From NCBI GenBank assembly GCA_958510825.1, contig OY294054.1, positions 13,081,037-13,145,036 of the forward strand: a stretch of 64,000 bases of DNA, written 5' to 3'. A program made the position numbers and the translations under genes. This document shows positions 55,530-64,000 of this stretch, in pieces. The notes below the pieces were generated by a model that was not told the DNA's origin, did not search any database, and saw only the letters and a program-made list of their open reading frames with translations. How positions within the stretch are numbered: the first letter of the stretch is position 1; every line of letters begins with the position of its first letter. This stretch comes from Brachypterus glaber (taxonomy: Eukaryota > Arthropoda > Insecta > Coleoptera > Kateretidae).

Positions 55530-55592
55530 TTAAGACATATATCAAATATAGCTAGGAAAAGATAATCAAATAAAAATGGTCACCAGCTCTTA
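55530..55592 (+). repeat. Rpt-A right-end fragment
   Basis: TTAAGACATATATCAAATATAG, then AAAAATGGTCACCAGCTCT: the terminal 60 bp of Rpt-A. Confidence 0.7.
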
Positions 55593-55602
55593 TACTAACA
55601 TA

Positions 55603-55811
55603 CCGTGCGATTATAAAGTGTCGAACACTTTTTAATGCAAAACTGGCATTAGCGATGAGTAAAATGCAAGAAAGCTGTGTACGTTTTACTGGCTACCGAG
55701 CTGTTGTACGTAGCAATCACATGGGCTTGTCGCGCACAACTCTAACAGAGGCGTGACTTCAAACGAAGAATATTTTCTTTTCAAGCTGTTCGGCACTTTA
55801 TAATCGCACTA
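55603..55811. mobile_element. 209-bp MITE, TA target
   Basis: TA at 55601-55602 and 55812-55813. Ends CCGTGCGATTATAAAGTG and, inward from the right, TAGTGCGATTATAAAGTG, followed on both sides by (T/C)CGAACA. The centre has TTTTACTGGCTACCG and is GC-richer than its flanks. Confidence 0.8.
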
Positions 55812-56423
55812 TAGTTATCCAAAAATCAAACATTTAAAATTTTGTGTTAAGTCTAGATTTTAAGCCCTAAAAGATTAAAAATGATTTACAAACTGCAAAA
55901 GGAAACATTTAATGAATATATCAAAACAAGTAGCCCAAACAAGTATAATAAATTTGTTAGAAGAAGTCACAAATAAATTCTTATCATATCTTTCGATCTA
56001 ACCCAAAAGTTTTAACTTACGCTGCAGAGTGTTTTATATTTTATAGAAGCCGATTTCTGTGAAAAACACCCAAAAACTAAATTAATGCGGGATGTTTCTA
56101 ATTATGTTAGATTTTATCTACACAGAAAATTTTGCGTGCACCTATAGGGGTTAAATATTGTCATTTTAAAATGCTTTATTTTACTATTTCGTTTTCATCA
56201 TTATCAAGTTTTTAGCCAGATTATTTTTAACTAATCTTTTAGTTTGCTCAAAGGTTCTACACGCTACATCCTTTGTTATTTGTGAGCAGTATTCCATTAT
56301 AGACCTGCGCATTCTGCCAATTTGATTTTTTCAATTCTTAGCATCCTTGCACCTTTTTTAAACACTAATGCTACGAAAACAAAAGCGTTTGTTACATTTT
56401 AAGAAAATTATTTACTTAGATAT
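55812..56423. other. AT-rich DNA, nothing recognised
   Basis: No signal was seen. Confidence 0.45.
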
Positions 56424-56680
56424 GGGAGGATTGGTATAGTGGACTACCACGTCGTACTTGACGAGTTTACTACCCAAATAGCGTGAGTTCGATTCTCACC
56501 GGCGCCGATTTGCCTTTTTCAGTCAATTAATAATTGAAATTGAAGGCGTAAGTAAAGCGGACGCTCCCTAAATTGGTTCGAAAGTCAATTAAAGCCGGTA
56601 GTTCCCTCTACTACTAGCCCACACAAGTCCTGGACTTAGGGGATGCTCAATTAAGAAGAATAGTACGAGGTTAAACAAAA
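56424..56680 (+). mobile_element. tRNA-derived SINE, copy near 56.5 kb
   Basis: Head GGGAGGATTGGTATAGTGG, box B GAGTTCGATTCTC at about 56484, GGCGCCGA, then the shared body and AAAC-poor tail (GGTTAAACAAAAATG). Confidence 0.9.
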
Positions 56681-57126
56681 ATGTAAACTATAATATTGTT
56701 ATATGTCATGTACGTGTGGGAAAAACGTATCATTTGATCCATTTTTCTAACTAGTTGTTTTCGCAATTCTTTATAATGTGCTATTTTTTGCAACTATATC
56801 TGACCATTTTATCCATTTATCCTTATTGTCTAAGTTTTGCAACAGTACAGAGCAATGCTTCAAACGAAGGTTTTTAAGAGCCTTTAAAATTGTAAAACGC
56901 GGCGTAACGAAAGATAAGATCAGCTCACTATAAAAATTTAAAAGTTTTTTAAATAAACTTGCGATAAAGCTGTAAAAAACGAAATGTGTTCATTTTAAGC
57001 ATACGCCCTTATCTATAACATTTAAATATACAAAAATTAAATTTATATATACGGGTAAAATAATAGAAACAGGTACCCCATTTGTTTAACATAAATTTAG
57101 GTTCAGAAGTTTAACAACATTTAATT
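56681..57126. other. AT-rich DNA, nothing recognised
   Basis: No signal was seen. Confidence 0.4.
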
Positions 57127-57890
57127 TAATTCTGGTTCACCCTTTCACTACCTAAAGGCGAAGTTAAACTTAAGGGATCTTTCTACCTTCAAACTTTAAA
57201 AATATTTTGTTTTTAAACATTTTTTTTATATAGAAAGAAAAAAGTTAACATTGTGAAATTTTTTAGGTATGTTTATTTATATTTAAAGAATACAATTTTT
57301 TTTTTAGATTTTTAAAGTGCCATTTTTTGCCATAAAATAAAAAAAAAACATCAAAAAGCGGTGGTCGCCATGATTCCCGGCCGTTTGGATCGACTAAAAA
57401 AAAAAAAAACGGGGTATTATCCAGTACCGAAGTCGCTAGAGCCCTATCTAGAATATTTGTTTTGGCCAAAAAATAACAAAATGTCAGACGTTTTTCTTGG
57501 AAATTATTTAAAGATTTTTAAAAAACGTCCGCCATTTTGTTATTTTTTGGCCAAAAAAAATTCTTCTAGATAGTGACTTCAATACTGAATAATATCCCGT
57601 TTTGTTTTTTTTTTTAGTCGATCCAAACGGCCGGAATCATGGCGATCACCGTTTTTTTATGTTTTTTTTTCAAAAAAAAATTATGGCAAAAAATGGCACT
57701 TTAAAAATCTAAAAACAAAATTTTGTATTCTTTAAATATAAATAAACATACCTACTACAAAATTTCATAATGATATCTTTTTTCATTCTTTATAAAAAAA
57801 AATTGTTAGAAAACAAAATATTTTTAAAATTTTAAGGTAGAAAGAACCTTTAAGAAATCAACGCTACTTTTGTTTACCCTCTCCCCCTAT
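57127..57890. mobile_element. Large palindrome/foldback, about 340-bp arms
   Basis: Left AAGTGCCATTTTTTGCCATAA, GTGGTCGCCATGATTCC, CGGCCGTTTGGATCGACTAAA, GTCGCTAGAG, GGCCAAAAAATAACAAAATG are mirrored in reverse order on the right. The centre is near 57508. The frames at 57263-57573 arise from the arms. Confidence 0.85.
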
Positions 57891-58320
57891 GTAACGCCCC
57901 CTATATTTTCTTTTGGATAAAAAACAAAACATTTTATTTGTTTAAAAATAAAAAATCTCATTTACTAACGCTACATCAGTACCCTCTCCCCCTCGTAACG
58001 CTAAGCGTTTTTTTAAATATTTAAAAAACTGAGGGTGATAAGACAAACAGACTTCATATTTGGATTCAGCGAACCCAAATTAGTGAAACACATTAGACTA
58101 GTGCTATGCTTAACCCCTTTTCCCCAGCAAATGTTTAAAAATACCTTTCGCTCTTGTATGGACATATATGTCCCAGCAGACGTTCAACAAATCCTGTAGC
58201 CAAAAAGAACATTTAAAATGCACAGAACAGGGACATATTAGTATTTTATAGTCCGAAATTGATATCAAGTGATAACTATAAGTTACTAATGGGATATATT
58301 TGAGCAGCTTTAAAACTATA
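57891..58320. other. AT-rich DNA with a short duplicated C-rich box
   Basis: ACCCTCTCCCCC(T/-) TAACGC occurs at 57884 and 57980 with about 95-bp spacing. Confidence 0.5.
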
Positions 58321-58477
58321 TGTGACCCTGCACAAAGAAAGCCAGTTAGTGTGTCAAATTAACGAATTTATATTTTTGTCGGATTCTTAGGTAGAAAAGT
58401 TTTTTACATAAGAATCCGAAATTTTTATTTTTTTTTTAATTTGACACAGTAACTGGGTTTGTTTGTGCAGGGTCACA
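58321..58477. mobile_element. 157-bp MITE, TA target
   Basis: TA at 58319-58320 and 58478-58479. Arms about 70 bp: TGTGACCCTGCACAAA, CAGTTAGTGTGTCAAATTAA, TCGGATTCTTA and inverses. Confidence 0.9.
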
Positions 58478-59255
58478 TAATATTTTATATTGGGACAAAC
58501 ATATCTCACTTGTTTTTTGTAAAAGAGCATTTAAAAAAAAATTCACTTGTTTCGTACTTTTGATAGTATTTTATTTTATATACACAAAAAAAGTTTCCGA
58601 AATTCAAAGAAAACAAATACGGAGCAAAAGGGTTAAGTCTAGTTTTAAAAACTATAATTTTATAAATATTTAATAAAATACACAAAAATAGAGTACACTT
58701 TTTGACTCCCTCAATTAAAATTAATCTTTAGCATGGCCACAAAATTTTCCCTTAACTCCAACTGAATTCCCTGTCTTTTCCCTGCTCAAAGGAAATCTCC
58801 GATATTTCCGAGTTACCAGAACTGTAAAAAATGAGACGAGAAAGCTGAAAAATATAAATTGCAATCTAAAATTTAATTTAAAAAAGAGTTTTATCTAACA
58901 ATCCTTTTTATAGATGGCACCAGAGTCTAGTGAAACAAATGAAGGATACAAATAGGGGTTCTTGTTAGACTTTGCAATTAGAATATCTTAATTTGTATCT
59001 GACCTATCAGCTTGACCCTAAGCTTAAAATGACCGAAGCTATGAGTTTATTTAGTATAAATTTCTTCATTTCAAGCTAAATTATTCCTAATTCCAATCCC
59101 AACATTTATCTAAGGACTTAATTTTAATTAAATAGAACAATACTGCCGTCCCAAAAACAATACTCCCCTAGTTTATATTTAAAATTCATTTTTTTGCAAA
59201 AAAAAATCGAAAAAAAAAGTTACACATTTTTGAAGGAAATAGGTTTTTATCCCCT
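58478..59255. other. AT-rich DNA, nothing recognised
   Basis: No signal was seen. Confidence 0.45.
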
Positions 59256-59415
59256 TTGACTTACCTCACTCCGAATTTTACCAAAAGAAACAGAGGAATT
59301 TGTATAAGAAACCTATGGCCCAAATTCTACCCTAAAGCGTTCTCGAGTTATCGTGTTCACAAATTGTCCCTGATAGACAAACAAATTAACAGACCAACAA
59401 GGCCAACAAACTTAC
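59256..59415 (-). repeat. Rpt-B fragment
   Basis: AAAGCGTTCTCGAGTTATCGTG and GACAAACAAATTAACAGACCAAC match the Rpt-B core on the minus strand. Confidence 0.6.
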
Positions 59416-60404
59416 TGATAATTTTTTTCGCGGAAAACGTCTTTTTTGCATACAATAAGCAACTATCGCATGACTTTTCTAGTGGAAGGTAAAAATTATT
59501 AAATTAACCACATTTAAAGCAAGGTTTCCATTAGTTGATCATAAAATTTCGAAAAAAAGAATATTATTCTCTATAATTGTATGAAACATTGTCCATAGGC
59601 GTAACATCTTTATATATTGATAACAACTGGATCCTAATAAAAAACGATTTAAATTTTGGTGCACGTTATAAAACAATAATAACAGAGTGGTAAGGGATAG
59701 GATCCCTGTGACACCCCACTTTTAAAACGCTACTTTAAATGTTTTTCAATTTGATTAAAATAATTTTGAGGTTAAAAGGAATGTTATATATGAAGATGTG
59801 TATTATTTCAAAACCCATAATTTACTTTGATACGTATGTAAATATAAATCAAAATAATAAGATTACCAACAATCGAGGAGTAATGAGGAATAAAGGAAAA
59901 ATCAAACGTGCTGATGTCTCCCCCTTTTTTATTAGCACGTCCTGTATTATTATTTGCCAAGAATATAGTGATCTTAAATTGGTTCTAACGAATCCTATTG
60001 AATAAATTCAATACATATATCTAATCGATATTAGGGGTCAAATAAATACCATACTCCAACTAATAAACTACAAGGGGAGGTCTTTTAGTTAGCTTGCTTT
60101 TTTCGGTTGTTGCACATACGACTAATTAGCCTTTAAAAAAACTAGATATGCTTAAACCAAAAAAAAAATGGTATATTTTTTATTTAACCATTTATTGTGA
60201 CTTCTTAGCGAAGAAAATGTATTCATCAAGTGTTTTTCTTGTGTACTGTAGTGTTTTTTATGCATAGACAATATAAACTTCTGTTTTTTTTTGTGTTTCT
60301 AAAAAATGGTATCTGGCTGTTGAGAAGGGTTGCTTTTTTCAAAAAGTCCTCTCGCTTATCCGTGACATATACACGGTATTTTCACTCTTTTGGCATTAAA
60401 TAAA
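59416..60404. other. AT-rich DNA, nothing recognised
   Basis: The frame at 59739-60005 has a basic N-terminal part but no motif I recognise. Confidence 0.4.
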
Positions 60405-60985
60405 GGGGATAATTCTACATCATAAAACTCTTCATGTTTTGCATAGGAGCATAGGTACGGAAAAAAACCCTACGACCCTTTAAAATACTAAAAATAAGGT
60501 TTTTAATTAATAACTCTGGTACCCTTTAAGCTAGAGTGACGAGGTTTTGCATGTATACTATTAATAATAAGGGCAATGTTAATTTATTTTTTTGAATTTA
60601 TCCAGAGGCGTGCCTAGAGGGACAAATGCATGAGGCTTAACACATTTTTACCCCAAACTTTTTATGTCTATTTTTTTTTTAATTTTTTTGTAAAAAATAT
60701 ATTTCTTTAGTAAAAATACATAAAAAATGTCATCAAGTGTAACAGTGTATGGGCTACCCTTTAAAAAATATTCAATTAAGAGGAAGTAATATTTCGTGCC
60801 ACCAAATATATTACTTTTTAAAAGGCTATTACTCCTTTAATATAAATTTAGGTGTTTCGGTGAAGAATACTTTTTTGCTTAGTTTTAAATGCAGAATCGC
60901 CCTGCAGCATTTTATTGGTGCTTTTTTTGTTCCTCGTTTAATATGTTCATCTTCGAAGGGCCGTATCTCACCTTAAGATTAAAAT
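60405..60985 (+). mobile_element. Diverged copy of the 733-bp element
   Basis: Internal order conserved (GGTTTTTAATTAATAACTC, GTACCCTTTAAGCTAGAG, TTATCCAGAGGCGTGCC, TTAAAAGGCTATTACTCC, GCCCTGCAGCATT). Both TIRs are eroded, so it is an old copy of the family. Confidence 0.8.
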
Positions 60986-61106
60986 TTCGAATTTTATTTA
61001 AAAGTAAAATGTGAATGCTCTCCACCAAATTACCTTTCCATCTACACATAAATAACAGCTAACCTTGAGGAGGTTTTGACAATTTTACGAGTGGACCTGA
61101 TGTTTT
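60986..61106. other. Spacer
   Basis: Nothing recognised. Confidence 0.4.
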
Positions 61107-61906
<800 letters not shown>

Positions 61907-62193
61907 CAGTACAAAAAATACATAAAAAATCGTCATAGAAAAAAAAATGGTGCATTTTCGCAGTACGGTTCCCTGAACACATTATTTTCTTTAGTTTTTA
62001 TTAATTTGATATTGAATAATATTTATTAAATAAAATCATACAGTAAATTTATATACGGCTTTTCCGTTTAACACAGCAAAGTACGTGCCTGTGGTGACCA
62101 TAATGGGGTCACGAAGACACAGATTTGGTCAGTTATGGTGGTTAATCATGCATTTCTATCATTTACTGCAAAAAGGCTAAGTTTATTTTCTAC
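61907..62193. other. AT-rich spacer
   Basis: GGTGCATTTTCGCAGTACGG at 61949 echoes 61789. A GGTGACCATAATGGGGTCAC dyad lies at 62094. Confidence 0.45.
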
Positions 62194-62790
62194 ACTGTAA
62201 TTTTTTATGTAAATTTACCTATAAAATCACTGATATTATGATGCCAGGTAAAATTACATTCTCGATTACATTTATAATTACATAATTAAATATTTATAAA
62301 TTTATTGTAAAATTTATACGTATGTAAAAATACATTTTTTAAGTAACTTTTTGTAGAAACCTATATTTTTTATGTATTATCTTGTAAAAACATAAAATCA
62401 TATGTAAATTTATATTTCAAGTCACTGGTAACGTAAAGACAAGTAGGCCAAATAGGTAAAAATACTTTTCTTAATATAATTTTATATTTATTTATATGTA
62501 AAATTAAAACATTTTACCTGTAATAATTAGAAAACTTACAATACCTACAGTAAATTTAAACTTATTGCTAAAAAACGGTCTGATTAGAGCAACCAGAAAT
62601 CTGTTAAGGACGACAACAGTTTTTGTTGTAGTTACCAGAAACACAACTTAGATTTTAAGGATGTGGTAACTTACCAGTGGTAAGCACAACAATTTATTTT
62701 GTTGCCCATACTAGATTTTTGGTCGCAATAACAAGAAAAATTATTGTTCCGTATTTAACTGTTGATCTGGTCGTCCCATCCAGTTAGTCA
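62194..62790 (+). repeat. Rpt-D repeat, long copy
   Basis: Starts near CACTGTAATTTTTTATGTAA and runs through TGTAAAAATACATTTTTTAA, AGGTAAAAATAC, ATTTTAAGGAT, TTTGTTGCCC and ATTCCGTATTTAACTG-type blocks to CCCATCCAG. Several ACCAG/CTGGT boxes alternate near 62580-62720. Confidence 0.65.
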
Positions 62791-63291
62791 TAAACATTCC
62801 CAAACAGACAAACCAACAGACCGGAACTTACTTTACATGAAAAAGTAATGAATTAATCTTTTTTTACTAAAAAGGCCATTTTTCTTTATAAGGGAAATGA
62901 TGATATTGTAAAATAAATGATGATAATGTAAAATTTACTATTTAATTTGCAGAACATTACTGAAGGGATTTTCCTGATCCTGAACATGCTTTAGCCAGTT
63001 TTACGTCTAGGTATATAGTAAATGTGATTTACAGACCCGAGATTGATATTTAAACATGTATAACATGTCCATCATACTACGTGGTGATGAACGTGCTCAC
63101 GTAACACAGAATTGTTGGTCTTTGTCAAAGACTCTTTGACCTATATCTATAGTTTGGACCACCTAACTGCATTCACATAAAAAAAGGTTGTTTTTAATTT
63201 TTACATTATGTAGCTAACTACCTATACTCACCTAGTATCCTTCTGATAGAAAGTTTTTGTGGTATAAATATAGATTTTTTTTTCAAATAGG
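62791..63291. other. AT-rich DNA, nothing recognised
   Basis: A CAGACAAACCAACAGACCGG string at 62804 resembles the Rpt-B GACAGAC block. Confidence 0.4.
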
Positions 63292-63357
63292 TAGCACGTG
63301 ACCACGTACGATATTTTTGCCTATTAAGGGTGGTCAGTGACCAATAGTCACGTGCTA
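63292..63357. repeat. Hairpin with CACGTG in each arm
   Basis: TAGCACGTGAC (63292) and GTCACGTGCTA (63347) are perfect inverses, with GGTCA/TGACC pairs inside. Two E-box cores are present; regulatory meaning is not shown. Confidence 0.7.
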
Positions 63358-64000
63358 TCGCAGAGACGGATCCAGAATAAATTCTCTAAAGGTGTCGATT
63401 TGCCAAACATTTCTTTATTTTATAAAGAATTTTAGATTTCGATTCCTTCCCCCCCCCCTTTCTTTTTTCTTTTTAGAACTTATTTGACACTTTGTGACAA
63501 AGGGAGTTATAACAAATTGACAAAAAAAACTGACCCAATTTATGTAAGAACCCTGACCTTTACAAGGTTATGGCAAGTTTAAGTTTATTTCAAAATTAGT
63601 AGTAGTAAAATTAAAATAATCTTCCAAGATTATTTTTGAATATAAGGTACCTCAAGTACCTGAACCCTAAGTTTAAATGATTCTGTTTGAAAAATATTTT
63701 GAAACAGATCACCTAATTAAATTTTTGCATTAATCTAGATTTTTTTTTGAAATTTGAGCAAAATTAGGCATTATTTAAAAAATGTATCTGACCTTGAAAA
63801 CTTACGTGTATATAAATAATATACGGAAGCGAAATTGACTTGAAATTGATAAATTAATTTTATCTGGTAATAAATAATAATAAAAAAAGGATTGATATGA
63901 AGAGAGGGATTATATGTATCACTGCTGCATCTGATACTGTATCAACTGCATCACTGATGCAAAGTGGAAGTGATAGATGTCGTAGATCATTCGTAGAGGA
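63358..64000. other. AT-rich DNA, nothing recognised
   Basis: A CTGCATC/GATGCA-type repeat cluster lies near 63920-63965. No gene. Confidence 0.4.

Overview
The window is AT-rich, intron/intergenic-like DNA of an invertebrate animal, most likely an arthropod with a large, repeat-laden genome. That assignment is inferred from the density and kinds of repeats (TA-flanked MITEs, hAT-type elements with 8-bp target duplications, tRNA-derived SINEs, non-LTR and ribozyme-bearing retroelement debris), not from any host gene. I found no intact protein-coding gene, no functional tRNA or rRNA and no CRISPR array. Most open frames here are chance readings of AT-rich DNA or of microsatellites.

Left third (1-22 kb). 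There are several foldback/MITE elements (1428-2086; three packed side by side at 2873-3971; 6284-7806, which carries a younger 733-bp element inside it). Coding relics are a reverse-transcriptase motif at 5612-5734, a hAT transposon deletion derivative with 8-bp target duplication at 11447-12513 and a retrotransposon CCHC-type tail at 14432-14710. A nested triple hairpin lies at 14803-15164 and an element with internal 30-bp repeats at 15706-16142. A 1.9-kb mosaic (19930-21835) holds one TIR element inserted in another repeat plus a GC-rich palindrome.

Middle (22-45 kb). The twin of the 733-bp element lies inverted at 23716-24448. At 28270-29033 an old foldback can be read as interrupted by a SINE in one arm and by a 254-bp hAT MITE in the other. 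A 261-bp tandem duplication (29361-29890), three copies of the 254-bp hAT MITE and a complete hammerhead ribozyme motif (31690-31762, minus strand) follow, with further large inverted-repeat elements (34341-34818, 41055-41400, 42753-42959, 43641-44039).

Right third (45-64 kb). This part holds a nested GATATCC-rich element, further copies of the same SINE body with different tRNA-like heads, and long palindromes. The standout is a 1.27-kb array at 51925-53192. It has two identical 437-bp units, a truncated third and an inverted partial copy. Each full unit and the inverted copy encode a well-formed type I hammerhead ribozyme with all core nucleotides and an extended, bulged stem I. This is the architecture expected of a non-coding retrozyme / Penelope-type ribozyme retroelement, and it is the most interesting object in the window.

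How the parts relate: nothing forms an operon or pathway. The relations are those of mobile elements (nesting order, target-site duplications, shared termini), which give a relative insertion history. Identities are judged by eye, and family names (Rpt-A and so on) are local labels for this window only.
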